DNA of 64,000 nt from Orbaceae bacterium lpD02. Lineage in GTDB: Bacteria; Pseudomonadota; Gammaproteobacteria; Enterobacterales; Orbaceae. The notes beneath the pieces were generated by a model, which saw nothing but the letters and a program-made list of their open reading frames with translations, was not told the origin of the DNA and ran no database searches. Shown here piece by piece: positions 56,380 to 64,000 of this stretch (its first letter is position 1; every line of letters starts with the position of its first letter). The stretch spans positions 930,001 through 994,000 of the forward strand of contig CP133960.1 in the NCBI GenBank assembly GCA_036251875.1. Reading direction: 5' to 3'. The position numbers and the translations under genes are program-made.

Positions 56380-57294
56380 TTAACGATATAAATTTATAAT
56401 AGCGGTGGCTTTTTGTTTTAATGCATCGATTAATGATTGTGGCGAGTTGACTTTAGCATCATTACCATAAGAGAGTAAGTATTGTAGCAACCAATCTCCG
56501 GCGGTCATGCTTATCGTCACAGTGAGGCTTTTATCATCATTTTCGATGATAGTGTTGAAGGCAAATTCATCATAGACACGATAAGCAATCTTAGGCGAAA
56601 ACGTAATAGTCATATCAATTAATGGTGGGCGGCTATCAATGGCCTCCTCTGATGAAAATTCAGGTAATAGGCTTGGATCGAATGTGTGATCCAATAAGGT
56701 TAGCTGGTTTATTCGATTGAGTTTAAAAAAACGGTGCGCTAATTTAGCTTGGCAATACCCCTGCAAATACCAATCTTGTGATTTAAACAGTAATTTTACT
56801 GGATAGACCTTACGCTTAGCTTGCTCTCCTTGGCTATTGGCATAGGTGAATTCAACGGCAAGATGATTAACTATGGCATTTTTTAATATCTCCACTTTGG
56901 CTTGCCGATGATCATAATCGGCCCAGTTAGCAAAATCGACTTCAATCCAGTTTGCCTGATTTTTACCAAATAGATGACTTAGTTTTGCTAATAAGTGATC
57001 AGGCTGATCTTGAGCTGAATTGGTTAATGAATTAAACCCTTGTAATGAGCTCAATATACTGCTCTGCTCCTTCGCCGAAATGGCCATTTTATTTAAGGTA
57101 TAGCTATCTAAAATGGAGATACCACCGCCCTTGCCTTGGCTAGTATAAATCGGAATACCAGCTCCAGACAGTACATCAAGATCGCGCAAAATCGTTCTCT
57201 TGGAAACCTCAAAATGCTCGGCAAGTTGAATCGAGGTTAGCTGTTTGTTATTTAATAGCAGATGCACAATGCCAAAAAGCCGATTGATATACAT
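56380..57294 (-). CDS. YafY-type transcriptional regulator (HTH_11 plus WYL domain)
   Basis: A 304-residue regulator: an N-terminal HTH_11 winged helix (about 5-60; LTSIQLAEHFEVSKRTILRD), a short linker, and a WYL domain (about 140-220) with SQDWYLQGYCQAKLAHRFFKLNRI, followed by a WCX-like C-terminal domain. WYL proteins sense small ligands or nucleic acids and often act as repressors. It precedes the zinc-ribbon and DJ-1 genes on the same strand and probably controls them and itself. Confidence 0.9.
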   Translation of the reverse strand: MYINRLFGIVHLLLNNKQLTSIQLAEHFEVSKRTILRDLDVLSGAGIPIYTSQGKGGGISILDSYTLNKMAISAKEQSSILSSLQGFNSLTNSAQDQPDHLLAKLSHLFGKNQANWIEVDFANWADYDHRQAKVEILKNAIVNHLAVEFTYANSQGEQAKRKVYPVKLLFKSQDWYLQGYCQAKLAHRFFKLNRINQLTLLDHTFDPSLLPEFSSEEAIDSRPPLIDMTITFSPKIAYRVYDEFAFNTIIENDDKSLTVTISMTAGDWLLQYLLSYGNDAKVNSPQSLIDALKQKATAIINLYR

Positions 57295-57504
57295 AATGTT
57301 TAATTCATCATCTAAAGATAGCTAATTTTTAAGTATAACCTTATCTAAACCATATATTCAATTACCTTTGAAATACGATGTAACAAAGGTGATATTTATT
57401 CGTATTTCAATCAGTTTTATTATCTGAAAAAATTTGATTGAAAAGGCTAGTTGACAGTGTGAAAGTTGACGAAATCACCGCTACCTATTTTACTTTGAAT
57501 AAAT

Positions 57505-58020
57505 TTAGTGCCGCTTACCTCGTCTTTTAGCGCTGATTTTATGCATCCAAATTAATAAAAAAAATGGCGAAAAAGAAAATTGACGTCCAATAAGTTGCTT
57601 GCGAATACTAAAATCACAACCACACCCGTCGGTACATGGAAGACTATCTGGCATGTGGCAACCATTGCCACATGAAGAATTATCAAAAACCTTACAATCT
57701 TTAACACATGAGCAAACCTCTAGTGTTTCACAATATTCACAAGGGTGTGTTCTATCTTCTTTCTCCTCATTTTCATCTTTTGGCTTATTTAAATGAATAG
57801 CTGCCATTTTACAATTATCCAACCGTTTAGGAAATAAATGCCACAACGCTGATACACCATAACGTCGCACCGCCACCAACGCAAAACTAGAGCATGAACG
57901 ACCGCCTGAATATTTGCGGTAAGCACAACAAAACCCTTTATGTGGTGAGATAAATTTTTGATAAAATCGAATTAAGGCTATCGATAAATACTTTGATAAA
58001 ATTGATAAGAAATGTGGCAT
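57505..58020 (-). CDS. YidD-like protein with cysteine-rich C-terminal extension
   Basis: A 171-residue protein. The first 75 residues carry the YidD signature (IRFYQKFISPHKGFCCAYRK, GGRSCSSFALVAVRRYG), as in the membrane-protein insertion efficiency factor. YidD is normally about 85 residues. Here it is followed by a charged linker and a segment with about 12 Cys in some 40 residues (CEYCETLEVCSCVKDC, CGNGCHMPD, CTDGCGC), then a hydrophobic, basic tail. It is away from rpmH-rnpA-yidC, so it is probably a paralogue. The Cys cluster may bind zinc or iron-sulphur; this is inference. Confidence 0.8.
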   Translation of the reverse strand: MPHFLSILSKYLSIALIRFYQKFISPHKGFCCAYRKYSGGRSCSSFALVAVRRYGVSALWHLFPKRLDNCKMAAIHLNKPKDENEEKEDRTHPCEYCETLEVCSCVKDCKVFDNSSCGNGCHMPDSLPCTDGCGCDFSIRKQLIGRQFSFSPFFLLIWMHKISAKRRGKRH

Positions 58021-58377
58021 TTTGACCTATTGTTGTTAGCTATTATTTGTCAGTTTTATTCACAATCACTGTTTTTTGCTTAAGCAGAAAACCCTTACCA
58101 TGATAGTCATGTCTAGCATAACAAATTAGTAATTTTTATCAAATCTTATTAACTCTGATAAAATTAGGGAGATTCAAAATAACAGATAACTGCCATTAAA
58201 GTCCAAAATCAGTAAATCGATATTTATAAAATACGGCGCCCTGATTCGCTAGCATAAAGGAGCTTTATTTGATGTTTTAGCTCAATATTACACAGCGGTT
58301 ATTTAATTCTATTTTGCAGATACTTTAACTCATTATTTAATGAATTTAGCCCTATATTACTGCTGTTCGTTATTAAA
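58021..58377. other. intergenic region with no recognised feature
   Basis: About 357 bp between the YidD-like gene and the alpha/beta hydrolase gene. It is AT-rich; no ORF, repeat, hairpin with U tract or clear promoter was seen. Confidence 0.5.
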
Positions 58378-59829
58378 CTAGCGGGCGATCGTCTCATCAA
58401 TCTGCTCTAGTAAAAATGGATAAAATGGATTATAAGACCCTCGCAATAAATTATCGAGGGAATTAATTAATGTTCGCCGCTCGCCATGGAGCGTAAGTGC
58501 TCCTAAACTAATACCAAATTCATTAAATTGTGCGGGTTGGCTACCGTAGAGCGAATCGTTTTCGGGATAGGTCAAACCGATATGTGATAACGAGTAAAGG
58601 TGACGAGGATATTCGCACGTTAATTCCGTCAGCTTTTTAGCTGTTTGGCCAAATGCGGTGGTGATTGCGACAGTTTTTAACGACTGGCTGTCTGAATTAG
58701 TGACTACGATCGTGTTGTAATCCCTTGGCTCAGGGGGTAATAAATCGGTGACGGCTTGATAAGCACGATCATTTAATAGCGGCTCGGTATAACGACTTCG
58801 ATTAACATCAAATACCACCAGCGTATCGTTATGGTCAGCTAGATAGTGATAAAAATCAATCGTCGCTTGGTTATCAATGGTGTTATCCACTGCCGATATA
58901 AAGGTCAATATTGGCGGTAGATTGGCTAACATCGTTTTGTTGGTATGTAAGTATTTATTTTGTAACGCCGCGGTTAATTGGTAGGATTGCCGCGCACCAT
59001 TGACCGGAAATGAGTTATATTTAAACGGATTGTATTCAGTAATAATATCGATCCATCGTGTGCGGACGAATGGTGGCAAAATAGCAGGCAGCTCAACTAA
59101 CCCAGCAAGTTTTGCAAAACCCGTAACACCAATCATGGGGGCGATTAAAATGATTTGTTGTGCGGGTTTTAAATGCGGATCAGATAATGCATCCAGTGAA
59201 TACATCAACGCAAGTGCACCACCATTGGAGTAGCCCACCAGATGTAAGGGCTTATCCGCTGTAATATAATTTTCTACTGTTCTTACGGCTAATCGCGTTG
59301 CGGCAAGCCAATCTTGCCATTCAACCGTCGTGAGCGCAACAGGTGCCGTGCCATGCGCCGGCATACGAATCACTATCGCGACAAAGCCTTTAGCTTGATA
59401 ATGTAAGGCTATATTCCTTAATGAATAAGGTGAATCGGTCAATCCATGCAACAACACTACCGCACCTTGTGGTTCACCTTGGGGCTGCAATATAAAGGAA
59501 CGGTTCCAATTTGTGGCAAACTCATTAGGGTTGACCGGATTGCCGGCTAGATAGCGGTTTAAAACTTTACGTTTGGGTTTAGTTAATTGATCGGTTATTT
59601 TTTGTTTGACTTCAACAAATAGTGCATCTTCAGCAAGTAGATAATCATGCCAAGTCGCATTATCGATCTGCTTTGCGGTTAATTCTTTAAGCTGCACCGT
59701 GTGCCATAGCGATAAGGGTTCGCCTTTTTGACTATCATAAATACGCACGAATAATAAGGTAAGTATAATCATTAAAACCATACTCAATAAGCGTATTAAC
59801 CACTTTTTTAAACACACAACCACTCGCAC
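58378..59829 (-). CDS. membrane-anchored alpha/beta hydrolase
   Basis: A 483-residue protein with an N-terminal anchor (LIRLLSMVLMIILTLLFVRI) followed by an alpha/beta-hydrolase fold. VVLLHGLTDSPYSLRNIA carries the oxyanion-hole HG, and LVGYSNGGALALMY carries the nucleophile Ser in GxSxG. A catalytic Asp (SAVDNTID) and a late His (LYSLSHIGL) are plausible. Relatives are carboxylesterases or lipases. The start is GTG after a purine-rich stretch. The active site probably faces the periplasm. The substrate is unknown. Confidence 0.85.
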   Translation of the reverse strand: MRVVVCLKKWLIRLLSMVLMIILTLLFVRIYDSQKGEPLSLWHTVQLKELTAKQIDNATWHDYLLAEDALFVEVKQKITDQLTKPKRKVLNRYLAGNPVNPNEFATNWNRSFILQPQGEPQGAVVLLHGLTDSPYSLRNIALHYQAKGFVAIVIRMPAHGTAPVALTTVEWQDWLAATRLAVRTVENYITADKPLHLVGYSNGGALALMYSLDALSDPHLKPAQQIILIAPMIGVTGFAKLAGLVELPAILPPFVRTRWIDIITEYNPFKYNSFPVNGARQSYQLTAALQNKYLHTNKTMLANLPPILTFISAVDNTIDNQATIDFYHYLADHNDTLVVFDVNRSRYTEPLLNDRAYQAVTDLLPPEPRDYNTIVVTNSDSQSLKTVAITTAFGQTAKKLTELTCEYPRHLYSLSHIGLTYPENDSLYGSQPAQFNEFGISLGALTLHGERRTLINSLDNLLRGSYNPFYPFLLEQIDETIAR

Positions 59830-60051
59830 CGACTCTTTCCCTTTTATACCGCAAACTTACACCAGCTCAATAATGCTATGTTTGATATTAGCATACCGCT
59901 GCATGATAATACGACTTAACTTACCTAACTAATATTTACCTTTTAACTTACTTATCATAGTGAATATAAGTAAGCGAATCAAGTCGCAAAAATTGATTTA
60001 AATGATTAGGTTACCGTGTGATGATTGCTACGTTCAAGACCAACACACCTT

Positions 60052-60089
60052 GTCATCAATGAAGCGTTAAAATACGCCTCATTGATGAC
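60052..60089. other. strong hairpin downstream of agp
   Basis: An 11-bp stem GTCATCAATGA / TCATTGATGAC, one mismatch, then a 4-bp inner stem GCGT/ACGC and a 6-nt loop. There is no U tract on either strand, so it is not a standard intrinsic terminator. It may stabilise the agp mRNA 3' end. Confidence 0.5.
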
Positions 60090-60126
60090 GTCTGATTAGA
60101 TAGCTTTGCTTGATAAAATTAAACAA

Positions 60127-61398
60127 CTACTTAAGGCTATCGGCCATTGCCGTTTTAAAGGTCGCAAATGGGCAAAATCCGTGTTTATCGATTGGGCAAT
60201 CGGCCATTTCTAGCACCACATTTTGCGGCGGATTAGTCTGGCTAAGTTGTTCAAGATTACGGATTTGATCGGTTGATTGATATTTATATTCGATTTTAAC
60301 AAATTGCTGTCCTGTTGTGTTGTCTTTCCAGCGTTCAAAAAATACTTTACCGCCAATTGGCGTTGTTTCAAACTGATTAGGCAAAACATACGGTTTAATT
60401 TTTAATGCCGAAAACATAGACGCAACATTAGAATCGTGCCCGACTAAGAAGGTAAATTTGGCTTTATCGTGGTGATTAATTAAGGTGTTATCGATATAAC
60501 CAATTAAGTTGGCCGCGACTTCTTTAGCCACCACAGGGGCGGCAAACACTACTGTATTATAGTTTTCTTTAATGGAGACTAAACGCTCAAATTGCGCATT
60601 ATTTTTAATGCCGCCCCACGCGATCTCGTTAAGCGGTGAACCTTCATAATATTGCAAAATAAACGCATCAGCAATCGAGGTTCCGGTGCGTATTGCGCCG
60701 GTAATTCCCGGCTCTTGCCCTGCAACAATATTAAATTCAGTCGGTTGGCTAGCAAAGTCACATTGTTGATTCTGCTGACAATTAGCTGATTTAGCGTAAT
60801 TAATTACTTTTTGCATATCGTCATAAGCGGGCTTTAATTTCGCATTTAAGCCGTCGATACCATTAACTTTATCAGCGGTTGCATTTATCGATGCGATGGC
60901 GCGCTGCTTAAATGCGTCACTACCATCACGAATAACCGGGAAAAATACCGCATCCATCGTGCCCATTTTTTCCTTATGTACAACGGGCACATTACAACCG
61001 GGGAAGGCACCGACAGAAAAATACTGCCCTGTCGCAATCGTGCGTTGTAAACTATTGGCATAAATATAAATATCGCCGGCTGCTGGGCAGTGTTCTGCCG
61101 TTAATAATTGATTAGCCACTAACCACTCATTAATATAGTGACCAAAATAGACTTCTAAAACGCCGCCCCGTGTAGTGAGATAGCTCGGCTGGGTATCCCA
61201 TTGCGGCCACAAGTTTGGCGTCATTTTACCCAGTGAACTACTTGGCGTTGAAAGTGGCGCCCGTAAACCATGACGACTAAAAACGACAACTTGTTCTAAC
61301 GTATAATTAGTTATATTATCAGCAGCCTCTGCTACCATCGACAATAACAAAGGCAAACATACGAGTAGACGATATTTACTAAATTTACTTTTTTTCAT
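60127..61398 (-). CDS. agp: periplasmic glucose-1-phosphatase (histidine acid phosphatase)
   Basis: About 423 residues with a signal peptide (cleaved near VAEA). It follows E. coli Agp along its length. The catalytic motif SRHGLRAPLS carries the phospho-accepting His, and the proton-donor motif is LVGHDSNVAS. Other matches are TRGGVLEVYFGHYINEWL, YANSLQRTIATGQYF, FILQYYEGSPLNEIAWG and CPIDKHGFCP. It releases glucose from glucose-1-phosphate and has phytase-like relatives. A GTG at 61404 is in frame, but the ATG at 61398 fits the Shine-Dalgarno and signal peptide better. Confidence 0.94.
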   Translation of the reverse strand: MKKSKFSKYRLLVCLPLLLSMVAEAADNITNYTLEQVVVFSRHGLRAPLSTPSSSLGKMTPNLWPQWDTQPSYLTTRGGVLEVYFGHYINEWLVANQLLTAEHCPAAGDIYIYANSLQRTIATGQYFSVGAFPGCNVPVVHKEKMGTMDAVFFPVIRDGSDAFKQRAIASINATADKVNGIDGLNAKLKPAYDDMQKVINYAKSANCQQNQQCDFASQPTEFNIVAGQEPGITGAIRTGTSIADAFILQYYEGSPLNEIAWGGIKNNAQFERLVSIKENYNTVVFAAPVVAKEVAANLIGYIDNTLINHHDKAKFTFLVGHDSNVASMFSALKIKPYVLPNQFETTPIGGKVFFERWKDNTTGQQFVKIEYKYQSTDQIRNLEQLSQTNPPQNVVLEMADCPIDKHGFCPFATFKTAMADSLK

Positions 61399-61682
61399 AT
61401 GCACTCTCTTAATATTGCGTTTTTATCCGTAACAAAATAAAAATTAATTAGTTTTATCGGCTTTTGGCACCTAAGCCAGTACCTAAGCCACCCTATTCAT
61501 TTCTTTTAATTCAATTAATATTCTAAGATCAAAACATTGATTAAACTATGATACGGATCTAATTATCAAAAAATAACTAGTCGCCGAAAGTATATCTAGG
61601 CGCCTCACGTTAGCTTAATTGGTATTTGTGCTGATTTGCTGTGTTACCTGCAATAGCCAATTTTTTAGTAGTCAAAAATAAA

Positions 61683-61714
61683 CAAGCAGAGGATTAAATT
61701 CTCTGCTTGGTTTT
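61683..61714. terminator. orphan bidirectional terminator
   Basis: A 9-bp perfect stem CAAGCAGAG / CTCTGCTTG with a 9-nt loop, flanked by GGTTTTATT on + and GTTTATTTTT on -. No annotated gene ends into it from either side. Confidence 0.65.
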
Positions 61715-61866
61715 ATTGTGTTGCTGGATGTGTGGTACAAAATGGGAAGGTTGGTAGGAACAAGGGAAGATATGCTTTTCTAAAATAAAAGTTTCTTATT
61801 TAAGATATAAATGTGGTAAGACTATGTAGCATAATTATTTCATCCAGAAAATATTATGTCAAAAAA

Positions 61867-61909
61867 TAACGTAAAAATTTACTTACGTTAAAAAATAACA
61901 TAATATAAT
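61867..61909 (+). promoter_or_regulatory. dnd promoter with palindromic operator
   Basis: A perfect inverted repeat TAACGTAA (61867-61874) / TTACGTTA (61883-61890) with an 8-nt spacer. A consensus TATAAT lies at 61904-61909, and the -35 position (about 61881-61886) falls inside the palindrome. A further half-site-like TAACATAA follows at 61896. The layout suggests repression of dndBC by a DNA-binding regulator, possibly DndB itself. Confidence 0.55.
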
Positions 61910-61943
61910 GAATTAAATTTTCTTGATATAAAACACAATAGCT

Positions 61944-63029
61944 ATGAATAATAATCTTGACTCTAATTATTGCTATTCATTCCCTGCAGTACGAGGAATT
62001 CAAGCTGGTAGACCCTTTTATATTGCAACATGTCCATTGCGTATTATTCCTAAAATTTTTAATTTTGATGAAGATGAAGTTCCACCAGAACTTCGAGCAC
62101 AAAGAACATTAAATAAATCACGTATTCCTGAGATGGTTAGATACCTATTAGATAATCCAAACGATTACGTATTTTCCGCTTTAACTGCATCAATAGCAGT
62201 GGATGTTGAGTTTACTGAATATTCAGGCTCTCAAAATCTAGGCGTTCTACGCGTGCCTATGGATGCCCAAATTTTAATTAATGATGGGCAACACCGACGC
62301 AAAGCAATCGAAGAAGCGATAAAAGAAAAACCTGAATTAGGCCAAGATAATATCCCTGTATTATTTTTTGTGGATGAAGGATTGGAAAAAAGCCAACAAA
62401 TGTTTGCTGATTTGAATAAATATGCGGTAAAGCCAAGCCCATCTTTAGCTACGCTTTACGACCATAGAGATCAAGCTTCTGAACTAGCCAGAAAGTTAGC
62501 AAGTGAAACGAAACCTTTTATCGGTTTAACTGAAATGGAAAGATCGAGCATTTCAACACTATCAAATAAGCTATTCACACTGAGTAGTATAAAACAAGCT
62601 ACACGAGCACTTTTATCAAAAGGTCCTAAAGATAGTTATTCTGAAGATGAAAAAAAACTGGCTACTGAATATTGGTATCATGTCTACCTAAATATGCCTG
62701 ATTGGGAAATGGCTATAGAAAAAAAAGTATCAGCATCACACTTACGCCAAGAATTTATTCACTCTCATGGCGTTGGTTTGCATGCATTGGGAGCGCTAGG
62801 GCAATGTTTATTACAAAATAATGCCTTAGACTGGAAAAAAGAATTACTCAAATTAAAGAAAGTTGACTGGCGTAAAACAAATCCAGAATGGATTCAACGC
62901 ACCATGTTACACGGAAAATTAAGTAAATCGTTATCCTCAATTCAACTCACAACAAATTTTTTAAAAATTGCTTTTGAATTACCTCTTACTAAAGAGGAAA
63001 AAGCCTTAGAACAACAAGTGAAAGCATAA
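61944..63029 (+). CDS. dndB: DNA phosphorothioation regulator DndB (DGQHR domain)
   Basis: A 361-residue DndB homologue. The N terminus has YSFPAVRGIQAGRPFYIATCP, and the hallmark DGQHR motif is at residues 114-118 (INDGQHRRKAIEEAI), followed by FADLNKYAVKPSPSLATLYD. DndB is described as a negative regulator of the dnd operon rather than part of the sulphur-transfer machinery. The stop overlaps the dndC start by one base (TAATG). No strong Shine-Dalgarno precedes the ATG. No dndA cysteine desulphurase lies upstream; a housekeeping IscS can substitute in many dnd systems. dndD and dndE are expected beyond the window. Confidence 0.94.
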   Translation: MNNNLDSNYCYSFPAVRGIQAGRPFYIATCPLRIIPKIFNFDEDEVPPELRAQRTLNKSRIPEMVRYLLDNPNDYVFSALTASIAVDVEFTEYSGSQNLGVLRVPMDAQILINDGQHRRKAIEEAIKEKPELGQDNIPVLFFVDEGLEKSQQMFADLNKYAVKPSPSLATLYDHRDQASELARKLASETKPFIGLTEMERSSISTLSNKLFTLSSIKQATRALLSKGPKDSYSEDEKKLATEYWYHVYLNMPDWEMAIEKKVSASHLRQEFIHSHGVGLHALGALGQCLLQNNALDWKKELLKLKKVDWRKTNPEWIQRTMLHGKLSKSLSSIQLTTNFLKIAFELPLTKEEKALEQQVKA

Positions 63030-64000
63030 TGACAACGTTAAAACAAGTTTATGATTTAGTTGATTATGAAGATTTTATTAATAAGGAAATTTTCGCAGGT
63101 AGACCTTTAGCTGAATACATAGCCGAAGTTCAACGAATTTACTGCTTAGATAAACGCCCTTGGGTTATCGGTTATAGCGGAGGGAAAGACTCTTCAGCGG
63201 TCATTACGCTTGTCTATTTGGCGTTATTAGGCTTAGATCCTAAGTTCAGAACAAAATCTGTGTTTGTTGTTTCATCTGACACATTAGTTGAAACACCCGT
63301 TGTTGTTGATTTAATTAGCCGAACACTAGAAAAAATAGAGAAAGGGGCTAAACGAGATCATCTCCCATTAACTTCACACGCTGTTGTTCCTAAAACTCAT
63401 GAGACATTTTGGGTTAATTTATTAGGAAAAGGCTACCCGGCACCAACAAGAAGCTTCCGTTGGTGCACCGAAAGAATGAAGATTAATCCGGTAAGTGATT
63501 TTATTAAAGAAAAAGTGAGTCAATTTGATGAAGTAATTGTTGTTCTCGGTTCTCGCAGTAGTGAAAGTTCTTCTAGAGCACAAGTTATAGCTAAACATAG
63601 GATAGATGGTTCTCGTTTAGCAAGACATACTACTTTAGCAAACGCTTTTATCTATACACCAATTGATACATGGGATGTTGAAGATGTTTGGAAGCTCTTA
63701 AGAGGAGCATATCAATACGCGCCTGATGATATTGAAGAGTGGGAATCTCCATGGGGGGGAAATAACCGTCCTCTTTGGACATTGTATATGGATTCATCCG
63801 ATCAAGGGGAATGTCCATTAGTTATTGATGAAAGCACTCCATCTTGTGGTAATTCCCGTTTTGGTTGTTGGACATGTACAGTTGTTAAAAAAGATCGTGC
63901 TATGGAAAGCTTAATTAAAAATGGCGAAGAATGGATGTCTCCGCTATTAAAATTTCGTGATCTTTTATCTTTTACAACCGATCCAGAACAAAAAGACACT
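63029..64000 (+). CDS. dndC: DNA phosphorothioation protein DndC (5' part, runs off the window)
   Basis: An open frame of 324 codons without a stop. It belongs to the PAPS-reductase/ATP-pyrophosphatase family and activates DNA for replacement of a non-bridging oxygen by sulphur. The PP-loop SGGKDSS is at residues 50-56. RSFRWCTERMK provides Cys146, and SCGNSRFGCWTCTVVKKDR provides Cys273, 280 and 283; Cys262 is also present. These are the candidate [4Fe-4S] ligands. It is translationally coupled to dndB. The truncation is due only to the window end. Confidence 0.93.
   Translation, partial: MTTLKQVYDLVDYEDFINKEIFAGRPLAEYIAEVQRIYCLDKRPWVIGYSGGKDSSAVITLVYLALLGLDPKFRTKSVFVVSSDTLVETPVVVDLISRTLEKIEKGAKRDHLPLTSHAVVPKTHETFWVNLLGKGYPAPTRSFRWCTERMKINPVSDFIKEKVSQFDEVIVVLGSRSSESSSRAQVIAKHRIDGSRLARHTTLANAFIYTPIDTWDVEDVWKLLRGAYQYAPDDIEEWESPWGGNNRPLWTLYMDSSDQGECPLVIDESTPSCGNSRFGCWTCTVVKKDRAMESLIKNGEEWMSPLLKFRDLLSFTTDPEQKDT

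Larger units (their letters stand above)
61405..61943. other. boundary region between agp and the dnd locus
   Basis: About 540 bp with no ORF called. It contains two terminator-like hairpins pointing at no annotated gene (61617-61666 and 61683-61714), followed by the dnd promoter/operator region. The second half is much richer in A+T. It may mark the edge of a horizontally acquired dnd island or encode a small RNA. Confidence 0.5.

Overview
This 64 kb window comes from an AT-rich gammaproteobacterium. Most housekeeping genes look like divergent Enterobacterales orthologues, and several keep enteric synteny (clpA-clpS-ybjX-lysO, ppiB-lpxH, psd-mscM). Low GC, a VasX-type type VI effector module and hemagglutinin cassettes together suggest the family Orbaceae (for example Gilliamella, an insect-gut symbiont). 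That assignment is inference; no rRNA or other taxonomic marker is in the window.

Layout. 1-6.2 kb: a sugar-acid catabolic cluster (IclR regulator, MFS permease, UxaA-family dehydratase, DHDPS-family aldolase, iron alcohol dehydrogenase). 6.3-13.4 kb: housekeeping genes (clpA/clpS, ybjX, lysO, ychJ, lpxH, ppiB, folD). 13.5-18.5 kb: creC without a visible creB or creD, a YggN-like protein, an unknown membrane protein and the cystine transporter tcyP. 19-30 kb: pssA, an M20 amidohydrolase-pyrK-pyrD operon, an aldehyde dehydrogenase, rlhA, yfgD and rlmKL.

30.2-40.7 kb is an accessory type VI secretion module read right to left: vgrG, a DUF4123 adaptor, a large VasX-like membrane effector, then four tandem membrane-protein paralogues. 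The four are nearly identical except for one transmembrane hairpin that differs in every copy, which is the pattern expected of a diversifying immunity array. 41-46.2 kb holds two tandem, short filamentous-hemagglutinin/CdiA-type exoproteins with matching leaders, 5' ends and 3' ends but different middles, and no transporter or toxin domain.

46.8-54 kb returns to housekeeping genes (mscM, psd, dnaB, murJ, a LOG-family gene) and a tRNA-Asn. 54.5-61.4 kb has a divergent NagB-like isomerase, a DJ-1/zinc-ribbon/WYL-regulator trio, a YidD-like protein with a cysteine-rich tail, an alpha/beta hydrolase and glucose-1-phosphatase agp. At 61.9 kb a DNA phosphorothioation locus begins (dndB, then dndC running off the end), preceded by a palindrome that looks like its operator.

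The main themes are interbacterial competition (type VI effector with immunity array, hemagglutinin cassettes), DNA defence (dnd), and use of host- or diet-derived sugar acids.
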